A DNA stretch of 58,405 nt from Nanoperiomorbus sp963544155 (GCA_963544155.1 CAUUDW010000007.1:1-58405); one strand, 5' to 3'; counted from the first letter of the stretch, positions 24,177 through 33,029 are shown. Made by a program: numbers and translations. Notes: generated from the letters alone by a model not told the origin.

Positions 24177-26644
24177 TTGATAAGTTCGTTGTGCCTGACC
24201 ATCAGCAAGCTGACTACTCTGACTACGACTAAGTAGCTCAGGGTAATCAGTGAGATGACGAGCATCGGGGCGAGGGTCGGCTGAACGAAGCCGAAATATC
24301 TGCCCAGTGGACTAAAGATGATGGCCAGGGCAATCAGGATCACCCCTGCGATGCTAGCTAAAAGTGGCTTAGAGGGGAGAGACTTAGTGAAAGCCCTCGG
24401 ACTACGGATGATCAGGACGACCAGTGTCTGAGTGACTAACGACTCGATGAACCAGTATGTCTGAAACCCTGCCGCAGTAGAGTTAAAAACCAGCTTGAGC
24501 GTAGCAAAGGTGACGAAATCAAACAGGGATGAGATTAGCCCGAAGACAAGCATGAACTCTTTGAGCGACTTGATATTCATCTGACGAGGCTTCTCCAGCT
24601 GGACGGGGTCGACGTTATCGCTGGGGAGAGCGAATTGAGAAGAATCGTAGAGGAGATTGTTTAGTAGTATCTGCGGTGCAGTCATCGGCAGGAATGGTAG
24701 GAAGAGTGATGCGCCCGCCATCGAGATCATGTTGCCGAAGTTTGAGCTGAGGCTCATCTTGAGGTATTTGGCGGTGTTAACGAAAGTCCGTCGCCCCTCG
24801 ACCACGCCGTCATTGAGATAACGCAGACTCTTGCCCAGTAGGATGATATCAGCTGCGTCACGAGCCACTTCGACGGCGTTATTGACCGAGATGCCGATAT
24901 CGGCCGCCTTGAGGCTGGGGGCGTCGTTGATTCCGTCACCCATATAGCCGACTACGTGACCTTGCCGACGTAGAGCCTTGATGATGCGAAGCTTCTCGCT
25001 CGGATTGACCCGAGCAAAGATGGAGGTTCGGTCGACTACCTTGGCTAGCTGGAGGTCGTTGAGTCGATTGATCTGATCACCGGTCAACACTTTGGTCACC
25101 TCTAAGCCGAGGTCGTGGGCGACTCTTTGGCAGACCAGCGGGTCGTCACCCGAGATGATCTTGACCCTAATATTATTCTGATTTAGGTCACGCAATGACT
25201 TGGCGGCACTTTTCTTGGCCGGGTCGGTGAAGCAGACGAAGCCCTCGAAAGTCAGGTCAGACTCGTCTTTGGTCTGATATTCATCCTTGGCCTCGAGAGA
25301 CTTGGTGGCGATCAGTAAGGTCCTGAGACCTTGGCGGCTGAGCTCTTGATAATCTGCCTTTAGGCGGTCAAGCAGTAGGGGCGACAGATGGCGGGCGGTG
25401 CCGTTCTTATCTCTGTAGCGACTAATGATCGGGAAAAGACTGTCGGGCGCTCCTTTGGTGATTATAGTCAACTGATCTGCCCGGCTGACGATCACACTCT
25501 CTCGTTTGCGCTCAAAGTCAAAGGGTAGCTCCCGGACTAGCCGGACGCCGGTCAACTTGGCTTGGTGGTGACTGATGATCGCTGTATCCAGCGGGCTCTT
25601 GTACGACGACGACAGCCGGCAGACCGTATGAGCCAGCTCGATAATCTTGCGACATTCGGTCCGGTTGAAGTCCTGCGTCTTGGCCACGCTGATATGATTC
25701 TCAGTTAGCGTGCCGGTCTTGTCGGTGCAGAGAATATCCATGGCGCCGAAGTTCTGCATAGCAGCCAGCTTCTTGACGATCACGCCTTTCTTCGACATGC
25801 GGAGCGAACCTTTAGTCAGATTGATGGTCATAATTAACGGCAGGAGCTCCGGGGTGAGCCCAACCGCCAGGGCAATGGCGAAGAGGAGTGACTGGGCGGG
25901 GCTGCGCCGAAACAAGATATTTATCACCAAGATGAAGATAACTAGCCCCAGGGTTAAGTGGGTTATTAGGCTGGAGAAGCGGGCTAGTTCCAGCTCAAAC
26001 TCACTGGTATTGCCATGGTTGAGCGACGTAGCGATGTGGGCAAACTCGGTCTTAGTGCCGGTGGCGGTCAAACAAAGTTCGCCTGACCCGCTAGCGACAC
26101 TGCTGCCCATGTATATTTGGTCGCCGGGTTGCTTAGCTACGGGGTATGATTCGCCGGTCAAGGAGCTCTCATCGACTAGCAGACTATTACTGCTAATTAC
26201 CTTACCGTCGGCCGGGATGATGCTACCTGCCTGAACTGTCACTACGTCGCCCGGCACCAAGCAGGCGACGTCCAGCTGGCGAGGCTTGCCATCACGTAGC
26301 ACCGTAGCTTTGGTGTGGACGGATCGCTCCAGGTCGGAGACTGCTTTCTCGGAGCGGTAGGTGTTGGCGAAGTCGAGGCTGGTCGAGATTAGGATGATTA
26401 CGGTGATGATGGTGCCGCTGGCTATCTCACCCATGAAGAAAGAGATGCCGGCAGCCAGGAGCAGGATGAGGACGAGCGGATTCTTAAATCTGGCGAGGTA
26501 AGCCTGGATGCCGGATATGTGCTTGGTCTTGGCGATGACGTTTTGACCGTATTGCTCCAGCCGACGACGTGCCTCTCGACTGCTTAGTCCACCGGGGTTG
26601 CAATCCCGGGTGTCCGATTGGTGATCTTGCTGCTTCTCGCTCAT
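24173..26644 (-). CDS. P-type cation-transporting ATPase (MgtA-like)
   Basis: An 823-residue P-type ATPase of the inner membrane. It has an N-terminal cation-ATPase domain (SSREARRRLEQYGQN), the first membrane pair (about 50-95), the TGES loop (LTGESYPVAK), phosphorylated Asp308 in CTDKTGTLT, the hinge GDGINDAPSLKAADIGISV and the C-terminal membrane segments. NPLVLILLLAAGISFF and the HTKATVLRDGKPRQLD region resemble MgtA/MgtB (type IIIB) magnesium importers, which is my best guess; a calcium pump is less likely. TATAAT lies 10 nt before its ATG, leaving an almost leaderless transcript. It is alone between str and tuf. Confidence 0.9.
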   Translation of the reverse strand: MSEKQQDHQSDTRDCNPGGLSSREARRRLEQYGQNVIAKTKHISGIQAYLARFKNPLVLILLLAAGISFFMGEIASGTIITVIILISTSLDFANTYRSEKAVSDLERSVHTKATVLRDGKPRQLDVACLVPGDVVTVQAGSIIPADGKVISSNSLLVDESSLTGESYPVAKQPGDQIYMGSSVASGSGELCLTATGTKTEFAHIATSLNHGNTSEFELELARFSSLITHLTLGLVIFILVINILFRRSPAQSLLFAIALAVGLTPELLPLIMTINLTKGSLRMSKKGVIVKKLAAMQNFGAMDILCTDKTGTLTENHISVAKTQDFNRTECRKIIELAHTVCRLSSSYKSPLDTAIISHHQAKLTGVRLVRELPFDFERKRESVIVSRADQLTIITKGAPDSLFPIISRYRDKNGTARHLSPLLLDRLKADYQELSRQGLRTLLIATKSLEAKDEYQTKDESDLTFEGFVCFTDPAKKSAAKSLRDLNQNNIRVKIISGDDPLVCQRVAHDLGLEVTKVLTGDQINRLNDLQLAKVVDRTSIFARVNPSEKLRIIKALRRQGHVVGYMGDGINDAPSLKAADIGISVNNAVEVARDAADIILLGKSLRYLNDGVVEGRRTFVNTAKYLKMSLSSNFGNMISMAGASLFLPFLPMTAPQILLNNLLYDSSQFALPSDNVDPVQLEKPRQMNIKSLKEFMLVFGLISSLFDFVTFATLKLVFNSTAAGFQTYWFIESLVTQTLVVLIIRSPRAFTKSLPSKPLLASIAGVILIALAIIFSPLGRYFGFVQPTLAPMLVISLITLSYLVVVRVVSLLMVRHNELIK

Positions 26645-26707
26645 GCTTAGGTAAATTATAACACCGGGACAAAGAACTTAGTCAGACGTAGTTACTACCC
26701 GTAGCTC

Positions 26708-26815
26708 AGAGTAGGGCGTATGGTCTCCTCAGACCTGGCGACGTAGCGAGCACCACGGGCAATTGCTAACTTACTGCTATATCAACAGTCTTCGTCAACC
26801 ACATCGCCCTACTCT
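26708..26815 (-). repeat. R element copy 4 (form B)
   Basis: Perfect 11-bp ends AGAGTAGGGCG/CGCCCTACTCT. The core keeps GGTTGACGAAGACTG and GGTCTGAGGAGACC. It lies upstream of the P-type ATPase gene. Confidence 0.8.
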
Positions 26816-26854
26816 TACGTACACTGCCTCTTGCCACATCCAAGGGTATCTTTT

Positions 26855-26961
26855 CCTTTTCACTTTATTATCATTTCCTTCGTTGCTGCCCGTTCGGCTC
26901 GTGGCGCAGCTCTGGCTTCAAGCGTACGCAGTCTTCCGGAAATGACGCTGCGGATAAAAGG
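26855..26961 (+). repeat. S element copy 3 (diverged)
   Basis: A recognisable but drifted S unit: TCATTTCCTTCG at the left, CTTCAAGCGTACGCAG in the middle and CTTCCGGAAATGACG at the right, with weak outer pairing CTTTT/AAAAG. It separates R copy 4 from the second hairpin-family gene. Confidence 0.6.
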
Positions 26962-26993
26962 CATGATGCAGCCCGGTCACATTGCGCTCAAGC

Positions 26994-27085
26994 TGGACAA
27001 ACGCTGAGAGGAGAAGCTATAGTGAATACCATCAAGTTGCACTTGGTAACAGACCAAGTGGCTTGCGTTCATTAAGGAGAGGCTA
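26994..27085 (+). promoter_or_regulatory. Promoter and covarying leader of hairpin-family gene 2
   Basis: TGGACA (26994-26999), 18 nt, TATAGT (27018-27023). The leader carries outer CAAG/CTTG and the hairpin CACTTGG, TAACAGA, CCAAGTG (27040-27060), then CATTAAGGAGAGG. All three inner base pairs that differ from gene 1 are compensated. Confidence 0.75.
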
Positions 27086-27820
27086 ATGAGACTTGCGCGT
27101 AGGAACATCGTTGTTCCGGAGGTGCTAATAAAGTTGGCATTGCATGAGAAGGATAACACCGAAGGTTGTTACGGTGATTATTCTGCCAGGATTATTATCG
27201 AGTTCAGTGACATTGAGAGAGTTGAAGAACCCGTGACAGTATGGCAGTCGGAAAAGGCTGCGCAGAAGCGCGGAGTTGTCGACCCTGTGCTTCCTGATAG
27301 GCTTGGTGAGGTGCTGGGGAATGAGGTCTATGCTGAGATCTTGAAAGAGTTGCTCAAGACTTATGGTCTTGAGTATCTTAAAATGGATGGTGGTGAGCTT
27401 GAGTTCAATTGCACTATGCTATCGCAATATGAGCAGAGTGATCTGCTCTGGCGTCTCGTTATAAATCTGACCAAAGTTTCGTGTTTGGTAGCGAGACTGT
27501 TCGGATGGGATTGTCTGCCGGCGTGTATCGGAAGGCGAATAGTATGGGGAGGTCTTGATTGCGACCTCGTCGACGGTGGCAAAGGATGCACGGGTTGGGT
27601 GTATCCATCCCTTAAAGGAATTGAGTTTAAGGAGGAGCCAAGTTATTTTTCTCTCGTATCGTATTTGATAATGTACACCGGGTCTGCGTTCTCTTATGAG
27701 GACTGCAGCACCATTCCGGTTTTGAGGTGTTCCGCCATTTACCGGGAGGAGGTGAACAGAGTACTAGGGATCGATGACGATGAGGATATGCTCATTGACG
27801 ATTTTAAATCACGGGCATAG
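27086..27820 (+). CDS. Hairpin-family ORF 2, unknown protein
   Basis: This 244-residue product is unrecognised but homologous to the ORF at 12010 (RGVVDPVLP, YLKMDGGELEFNC, LFGWDCLPACIGRR, IPVLRCSAIYREEV). The N-terminal 75 residues differ between the two. Hairpins in the coding RNA are weaker and more widely spaced than in the other two genes: 27102-27117, 27154-27180, 27354-27372, 27431-27448, 27470-27489, 27549-27568, 27583-27605 and about 27610-27632. Several conserved Cys (in ELEFNC, LPAC, PVLRC) could bind a metal or form disulfides. The gene is AT-richer than its paralogue. It ends in the shared terminator. Confidence 0.75.
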   Translation: MRLARRNIVVPEVLIKLALHEKDNTEGCYGDYSARIIIEFSDIERVEEPVTVWQSEKAAQKRGVVDPVLPDRLGEVLGNEVYAEILKELLKTYGLEYLKMDGGELEFNCTMLSQYEQSDLLWRLVINLTKVSCLVARLFGWDCLPACIGRRIVWGGLDCDLVDGGKGCTGWVYPSLKGIEFKEEPSYFSLVSYLIMYTGSAFSYEDCSTIPVLRCSAIYREEVNRVLGIDDDEDMLIDDFKSRA

Positions 27821-27839
27821 TAAAATCTGATGCCTCTCT

Positions 27840-27871
27840 GAGCCCTTGCTTTCGAGCAAGGGCTCTTTTTT
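27840..27871 (+). terminator. Terminator of hairpin-family gene 2
   Basis: GAGCCCTTGCT, loop TTCG, AGCAAGGGCTC (27840-27865), then TTTTTT. The stem is identical to the 12646 terminator. Confidence 0.9.
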
Positions 27872-27913
27872 AGATATTGTGCCAAGTTACGTATAATGCA
27901 AATCGCAAAGGTG

Positions 27914-27919
27914 TATAAT
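27914..27919 (+). promoter_or_regulatory. -10 box before the aminotransferase
   Basis: A consensus TATAAT about 20 nt before the AGGAGGG site. A second TATAAT lies at 27892-27897. No convincing -35 hexamer was found. Confidence 0.45.
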
Positions 27920-27950
27920 AGGCAGAGCTAATCAACTTAGGAGGGTGTGT

Positions 27951-29153
27951 TTGTTCGGAATTAAGAAGCAACCAGTGGTCAATCAATCTAGCCGGTCGGG
28001 CGACTTCGCCTATCTGCCGGAGTCAGCCATCTACTTCGACTCGGCTTGCCAGTGCTTGCGTCCTACTGTGGTGACCGAAGCTGTCACCGACTACTACACC
28101 ACCTACAACTCCTGTGGCGAAAGAGTCAAATACGCCTGGGGTCTAAGGGTTGATCAAGTGGTAGATGACACCCGAGCTGCCGTGCTAAATAGCCTCAAAC
28201 TCTCAGACAAAAAGTACTTTGTCAGTTTTACCCAGAATACTACCTACGGGCTCAACCTACTACAGAGCCAGCTCCGTCCTGATGGCATCAAACGAGTGAT
28301 CACCAGTGATATCGAGCACAATTCAGTCTTTCTCTCGACCATGTCGCTGGCGAAGCGGCTGGAGGTACCTCGCCTGGTGGTAGCTCGGCGAGATGACGGC
28401 TCGCTGGACTGGAGCTCGTTAGACCTTGGTGGAGCAGTGGTCGTCGTGAACGCCGTTTCGAATGTCGATGGTCGTCAGCTCTCTAATATACGCCGGCTAG
28501 CTAAGGCGGTCCATGAGCAGGGTGGGTTGCTGATCATTGATGCGGCTCAGACCATGGCGTTTTATAGTGACCTAATTGCCGGTGTAGAAGCGGATGCTAT
28601 TTGTTTTTCAGCTCACAAAATGTACGCTCCCAGCCTGGGGGTGATGGTGGTGCGGAAAGATTTATTACGACGGATGGACGTCACCTTTATCGGTGGCGGC
28701 ATGGTTGACGATGTAACCGAGAGCAATTATCAACTATCGGCTGATAGTGACGCTCACATCCATATCGCCTTTGAGCCCGGTCTCCAGCCTTACGGTGAGA
28801 TCGCCGGGCTGGGAGCGGCACTGAAGTGGCTACCGGGAGCAAAGAAGCGTAGCCGGGTAGATACCTACGCTGAGCAACTGACTAACTTCCTGGCGGGGGC
28901 GAAGGGGATTCATCTGCTCAATCAGAAGCCCGGACCGATCATTGCCTTTTATCACGACAAGATCGACTCTCATCTACTGGCTCAGGCATTATCTGATCGA
29001 GGCATCATGGTGCGTAGTGGCTATTTCTGCGTCCACCATTATCTACACCACGTCAAGCAGTATCCGCCACTGGTGCGCTTGTCGCTGGGACTGCATAACC
29101 GACAGAGCGATATCGAGCAATTCATCTCAGCGATGGAGCAGGTGGTGCGCTAG
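27951..29153 (+). CDS. Class V aminotransferase (cysteine desulfurase-like)
   Basis: A PLP-dependent fold-type I enzyme of about 400 residues related to NifS/SufS. Numbered from 27951, Lys223 in CFSAHKMYAPSLG binds PLP, IEHNS and LLIIDAAQ are the cofactor blocks and RSGYFCVHHYLHH carries Cys360 at the place of the desulfurase active-site cysteine. The frame opens with GTG at 27945, but that overlaps AGGAGGG, so the TTG at 27951 is the better start. No SufU/IscU scaffold is nearby. The next gene, a membrane thioredoxin-fold protein, begins directly after its stop, suggesting a joint thiol or sulfur role. Confidence 0.85.
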   Translation: MFGIKKQPVVNQSSRSGDFAYLPESAIYFDSACQCLRPTVVTEAVTDYYTTYNSCGERVKYAWGLRVDQVVDDTRAAVLNSLKLSDKKYFVSFTQNTTYGLNLLQSQLRPDGIKRVITSDIEHNSVFLSTMSLAKRLEVPRLVVARRDDGSLDWSSLDLGGAVVVVNAVSNVDGRQLSNIRRLAKAVHEQGGLLIIDAAQTMAFYSDLIAGVEADAICFSAHKMYAPSLGVMVVRKDLLRRMDVTFIGGGMVDDVTESNYQLSADSDAHIHIAFEPGLQPYGEIAGLGAALKWLPGAKKRSRVDTYAEQLTNFLAGAKGIHLLNQKPGPIIAFYHDKIDSHLLAQALSDRGIMVRSGYFCVHHYLHHVKQYPPLVRLSLGLHNRQSDIEQFISAMEQVVR

Positions 29154-30242
29154 ATGGTCTGCATAGCGGCATTTATTATCCTGGCGGTACTGGTGCTGGC
29201 GGTACCTCTGATTCGCCTATTTAGTAGACGGCTAGCCGATCAGATCATGACGCTATTTCGCCGTTCGACTCATTGTTTCACCCGGCGAATCACCTTGCGT
29301 ACCTGTGATACCACTTTCGCTGAAGATGTCAAGGGGACGGTTTTACGTCGGGTGGTACTGCGGCATCCCAGCTGGGTCAAGCCTCTGTCAGCCTTGATGG
29401 AGCTTCTATCCGTGCTAATCGTCCTTACTACCATCTGGTCGGTGCTGGTCGGGGCGAAGTCGCTGGTCTCGCTCTACGTTTACGGTACTTGCAATCCGAC
29501 GACACCGAGCTCCTGCTCGCTTGACGGTTCTGAGGCCTGCACGATTGATGCCGTGCCGGTGGCCTTTAACGAGCATCCGGTTCGATGGATCGGAGGGTGG
29601 TTTAGCGAGTTCGGTGAAGCGATCATGGCTATCCCGACCAAGCTAAAGCATTGGGAAGCTCGAGACTATTTACCGAGTCAGGTTAGCTATTATGATGACT
29701 ATGACCAGAACAAGCCTACCGCCCTTGATATCATTGACCCCGGCTGTACGGTCTGCGCCAACTCGTTTAAGAAACAGCTGGCTCGGGGCTTCTTTAAGAA
29801 ATACAATGTCGCTATCCTACCTTATCCGATCAAAGATGGACGGGGCGGCTACAAGTTCCCTAATTCATACTTAGTCACCAAGTATCTGGTGGCGGTTCAG
29901 CTAAAGCCGCTTAAGAAGTCGGGGCAGCCGATGATCTGGCAGATGATCAAGCGAATGTACACCGGCAAGACGGCTGATGGTGATAGCAACCAGAACGCCT
30001 TTAACGTCGCCTACGACCAAGCCAAGGCGGAGCGGGTACTCAAGGATTGGCTAAGGGACTTCGGCTATAGCGATCAGCAGCTGGAAGAGATAGCTAAGCT
30101 GGCAAGATCGGACCAAGTGGCGAAAATTATCGAAGACAACACCCGTCTGGTGAATGACAAGGTCAAGACCAAGAAGATCCCGACGGAGATCTTCGCCGGG
30201 CAGCGGCATGACGGCGGGTTCGATGATGCGACTAAGTTTTAG
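29154..30242 (+). CDS. Membrane-anchored thioredoxin-fold (DsbA/G-like) protein
   Basis: A 362-residue protein with hydrophobic segments at about 2-20 and 82-108, followed by an extracytoplasmic part. That part has a CTVC redox motif (Cys198, Cys201) in DPGCTVCANSFKKQL and, near the end, KIPTEIF, which fits the cis-proline loop of thioredoxin folds. The long helical insert between them is as in DsbA-like proteins. Cys113, Cys121 and Cys129 could form structural disulfides. It probably forms or reduces disulfides in exported proteins. Its start abuts the aminotransferase stop, so they are an operon. Confidence 0.75.
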   Translation: MVCIAAFIILAVLVLAVPLIRLFSRRLADQIMTLFRRSTHCFTRRITLRTCDTTFAEDVKGTVLRRVVLRHPSWVKPLSALMELLSVLIVLTTIWSVLVGAKSLVSLYVYGTCNPTTPSSCSLDGSEACTIDAVPVAFNEHPVRWIGGWFSEFGEAIMAIPTKLKHWEARDYLPSQVSYYDDYDQNKPTALDIIDPGCTVCANSFKKQLARGFFKKYNVAILPYPIKDGRGGYKFPNSYLVTKYLVAVQLKPLKKSGQPMIWQMIKRMYTGKTADGDSNQNAFNVAYDQAKAERVLKDWLRDFGYSDQQLEEIAKLARSDQVAKIIEDNTRLVNDKVKTKKIPTEIFAGQRHDGGFDDATKF

Positions 30243-30264
30243 CGTCGGCCTTAGGTGACGGAGC

Positions 30265-30375
30265 TTTACACCGCCTAGTCAATCGTCTATAATTAGCCTA
30301 AGCGTAGCTGAGGCGATGTAGTATCGCATCGCCACGCACGACAAGTCTAATAACTAACTAATAGGAAAGGGTAAA
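30265..30375 (+). promoter_or_regulatory. tuf promoter and leader
   Basis: TTTACA (30265-30270), 17 nt, TATAAT (30288-30293). The leader holds GGCGATG/CATCGCC around an 8-nt loop (about 30312-30333) and an AGGAAAGGG ribosome-binding site. Confidence 0.75.
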
Positions 30376-31557
30376 ATGGCAACATTTCAACGCAACAAAC
30401 CGCATGTCAATGTTGGTACCATGGGTCACGTTGACCATGGTAAGACCACTCTGACCGCTGCTATCACCAAGACCTTGGCTGAGCGCCTGCCTAGTGATGT
30501 CAACAAATCTGTCGCTTATGATCAGATCGACAATGCTCCGGAGGAGAAGGCTCGCGGTATCACTATCGCTACCTCGCACGAGGAGTACGAGTCGAAGAAG
30601 CGTCACTATGCTCACGTCGACATGCCGGGTCACGCCGACTATGTCAAGAACATGATCACCGGTGCCGCTCAGATCGACGGTGCTATCTTGGTCGTCTCAG
30701 CAGCCGATGGTCCGATGCCGCAGACTCGAGAGCACGTTCTGTTGGCGCACCAGGTCGGTGTACCGAAGATTCTCGTCTTCCTCAACAAGATGGATCAGGC
30801 CGACCCTGACCTGGTTGAGCTGGTTGAAGAGGATGTTCGTGACCTCTTAGAGAAGAACGGTTTCGACCGTGACTGCCCGATCATCAAGGGTTCGGCTCTT
30901 AAGGCGCTGGAGGGTGACGCTAAGGAGATGGATCATGTCATGGAACTGGTTGACGCCATGGATGACTACTTCCCCGAGCCGAAGCGAGCGCTTGACAAGC
31001 CGTTCTTGATGCCGATTGAGGATGTCTTCTCTATCAAGGGTCGTGGTACAGTGGCGACCGGGCGTATCGAGCAGGGTGTCGTCCATATGAACGACGAGGT
31101 CGAGATCGTCGGTCTGCGCAAGACTCAGAAGTCGGTCGTGACCGGTATCGAGGCCTTTAAGAAGACCTTGGATGAGGGTGAGGCCGGTGACAACGCCGGT
31201 ATCCTGCTCCGCGGTATCAATCGCGAGGACATTGAGCGTGGTCAGGTGATCGCCGCTCCCGGTACCATCACTCCTCATACCGAGTTCAAGTGCAAGGTCT
31301 ATATCTTGACTAAGGAAGAGGGCGGTCGTCATACGCCATTCTCACAGGGTTACAAGCCTCAGTTCTACTTCCGTACTACTGACGTGACGGGCGAGGTAGA
31401 ACTGCCCAAGGGCAAGGAGATGGTTATGCCGGGCGACAATGTCGAGTTTGATGTCAAGCTGCAGGCGGCTATCGCTATGGAGAAGGGCTTGACCTTCGCT
31501 ATCCGTGAGGGTGGTCGGACAGTCGGTGCCGGTCAGGTGACCGAGATCATCAAATAA
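30376..31557 (+). CDS. tuf: Elongation factor Tu
   Basis: The 393-residue GTPase delivers aminoacyl-tRNA to the ribosome. G1 GHVDHGKTT, G3 DMPGHADYVKNM and G4 NKMD are intact, as are RGITIATSHEEYE and the beta-barrel domains (GRGTVATGRIEQG). Codon use is the most biased in the window, as expected for a very abundant protein. Instead of following fusA directly, it is separated from it by about 6 kb with the P-type ATPase, repeats and other genes. It has its own promoter and terminator. Confidence 0.98.
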   Translation: MATFQRNKPHVNVGTMGHVDHGKTTLTAAITKTLAERLPSDVNKSVAYDQIDNAPEEKARGITIATSHEEYESKKRHYAHVDMPGHADYVKNMITGAAQIDGAILVVSAADGPMPQTREHVLLAHQVGVPKILVFLNKMDQADPDLVELVEEDVRDLLEKNGFDRDCPIIKGSALKALEGDAKEMDHVMELVDAMDDYFPEPKRALDKPFLMPIEDVFSIKGRGTVATGRIEQGVVHMNDEVEIVGLRKTQKSVVTGIEAFKKTLDEGEAGDNAGILLRGINREDIERGQVIAAPGTITPHTEFKCKVYILTKEEGGRHTPFSQGYKPQFYFRTTDVTGEVELPKGKEMVMPGDNVEFDVKLQAAIAMEKGLTFAIREGGRTVGAGQVTEIIK

Positions 31558-31584
31558 CTATACTTGTGACAGAGTGGTAGTTAA

Positions 31585-31613
31585 AACAGCCGGGTGCTCA
31601 CCCGGCTGTTTTC
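31585..31613 (+). terminator. tuf terminator
   Basis: AACAGCCGGGT, loop GCTC, ACCCGGCTGTT (31585-31610), then TTC. An 11-bp perfect stem. Confidence 0.9.
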
Positions 31614-31628
31614 TTATAGCCTCTCATT

Positions 31629-31730
31629 CTTCATCCACATCATCATTTCCTTCAGACCCGCCTGGCTGGCTCGTGTGCTGCTGTGCTACAAGCGCACACA
31701 GTCTTCAGGAAATGACTGACGCAGACGAAG
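31629..31730 (+). repeat. S element copy 4
   Basis: The inner stem is GTGTGC/GCACAC, fully paired where other copies use GTGCAC/GTGCAC. The outer arms CTTCATCC and AGACGAAG pair imperfectly, as if halves of two S subtypes were combined. A spacer with GACACCCTTAGCGTGGCAAG leads into R copy 5. Confidence 0.8.
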
Positions 31731-31771
31731 GACGAAAGACACCCTTAGCGTGGCAAGAGGTGATGTGCGTA

Positions 31772-31992
31772 AGAGCAGGGCGATATGGTTGACGAAGACT
31801 GTTGATATAGCAGTAAGCTTACTAGTGCACGTGGTGGTTTATGCGGTGCCAGCCTGGCCAGCACCCAGCAGATGCGTAAGTCTATTCGTATACAATTCAA
31901 GCCTGTGTTATGTCATGGTTCTTCTTGTGCAATATCAACTTTATGCATCCTGCTGGGGTGCTGGGGTCTGAGGAGACCATACGCCCTGCTCT
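31772..31992 (+). repeat. R element copy 5 (form B with long arm)
   Basis: Ends AGAGCAGGGCG/CGCCCTGCTCT pair perfectly. Inside, an extra arm of about 105 nt is inserted, closed by CCAGCACCCAGCAG and CTGCTGGGGTGCTGG and containing a second stem built from ATGCGTAAGT and ACTTTATGCAT. The core on both sides is unchanged. Confidence 0.8.
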
Positions 31993-32078
31993 GAGCTATA
32001 AGACTTAATTATTTATGCGTACGTAATTTCCCCAGTCTCATTTCTTAATCTAGCCTCAATTAAAGCAAACATTCCTAG

Positions 32079-32305
32079 GTACGAGTAGTACAGTGTGGTT
32101 GACGAAGGCTGTTGATATATCAGTAAGCTATCCAGTGCACGTGGTGGTTTATACGGTGCCAGCCTGTCCAGCACCCAGCAGATGCGTAAGTCTATTCGTA
32201 TACAATTCAAGCCCATATTATGTCATGGTTCTTCTTGTGCAATATCAACTTTATGCATCCTGCTGGGATGCTGGGGCCTGAGGAGACCACCTGTACTGCT
32301 CGTAC
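32079..32305 (+). repeat. R element copy 6 (form A with long arm)
   Basis: GTACGAGTAGTACAG at the left and CTGTACTGCTCGTAC at the right, with the same inserted arm as copy 5 (closing stem CCAGCACCCAGCAG/CTGCTGGGATGCTGG). The linker 32016-32078 and the trailing GGGAAATTACAG (about 32328-32339) give the outer stem. There is no gene from 31558 to 32520. Confidence 0.8.
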
Positions 32306-32432
32306 GCTATGGGGTTATGTGCGGAGGGAAATTACAGATGATGCTTTGGTGGCAAACATCTACAATATACGTGATGGTATAGCCGATGCGCTAATCAACC
32401 TTGACGCATCTAGCTATCTATTACGCTAATGC

Positions 32433-32520
32433 TTGACAAATGCGGGGGGGTGTTACAGTGAATACCATCAAGTTGCACCTGATAACAGGTCGGGTGGCTT
32501 GCGTTCCTTAGGAGGAACAG
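32433..32520 (+). promoter_or_regulatory. Promoter and covarying leader of hairpin-chain gene 3
   Basis: TTGACA (32433-32438), 15 nt, TACAGT (32454-32459). Leader hairpin CACCTGA, TAACAGG, TCGGGTG (32476-32496) inside CAAG/CTTG, then CTTAGGAGG. The hairpin loop and flanks match genes 1 and 2 while the stem bases differ and still pair. Confidence 0.8.
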
Positions 32521-33021
32521 ATGAGCAAGAAAGAGTGGTCTAAGTGGTCTAGGTCCGATTTTTCTCAGTCGGTGCGAGCCGACTCAGAGAATGAGCATTC
32601 AGCACCCGATACGGGTGCTGAATGGTGCGACTCGTCGGACGGGAAACCGTCCGACGTGAAGACGAACTATTTTCTCACTCAGCTCCGGGAGGAGCTGGGT
32701 GAGACCCGGAAGCGGATCGATTTTTCCGATGACGGCATATCGCTCGCTCTGGCGAGCATATGCAATCTTGAGCGGCATCTCGCCGCTCAAGAGAGGTGGT
32801 CTCAGGAGACTGCAGAGTCTCCCGAGAAGGATCGCTCCGTAGAGCGGCAAATTGCCGCTTTGCGGGAGTCGCTTGAGGACCAGAGTCCTCAAGCGATAAG
32901 AAGTTCTTCCTCAAAAGAGGAAGAACACTTCCTCGTCGCCCCCATCAAGGGGGTGAGTGAGGACGGTCGCCTGCTTCTGGGCGACCGTAAAATCTTGAGT
33001 GCGAAAGCACTCAAGATCTAG
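32521..33021 (+). CDS. Hairpin-chain ORF 3, unknown protein or structured RNA
   Basis: The 166-residue frame has a good ribosome-binding site and stop but no family I recognise; it is hydrophilic, rich in Ser, Glu and Arg, with helical stretches. The striking feature is the RNA. Successive hairpins occupy 32563-32590, 32596-32624 (13 bp, 3-nt loop), 32633-32656 (10 bp, GAAA), 32674-32703 (13 bp, GGGA), 32735-32763, 32766-32792 (11 bp), 32800-32827, 32833-32859 (two alternatives), 32869-32896 (12 bp, CAGA), 32903-32926 (10 bp, AAAA), 32939-32953, 32963-32988 and 32992-33017 (11 bp, GAAA). The product shows no similarity to ORFs 1 and 2, so the conserved element may be the RNA form. Whether it is translated is open. 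Confidence 0.6.
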   Translation: MSKKEWSKWSRSDFSQSVRADSENEHSAPDTGAEWCDSSDGKPSDVKTNYFLTQLREELGETRKRIDFSDDGISLALASICNLERHLAAQERWSQETAESPEKDRSVERQIAALRESLEDQSPQAIRSSSSKEEEHFLVAPIKGVSEDGRLLLGDRKILSAKALKI

Positions 33022-33029
33022 TACCGCCC

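Noticed and set aside
32521..33021. Hairpin-chain ORF 3 as a purely noncoding RNA
   Set aside because: It keeps a 166-codon frame with a strong ribosome-binding site and its sister genes encode homologous proteins, so I left it as a CDS with low confidence rather than calling it ncRNA.
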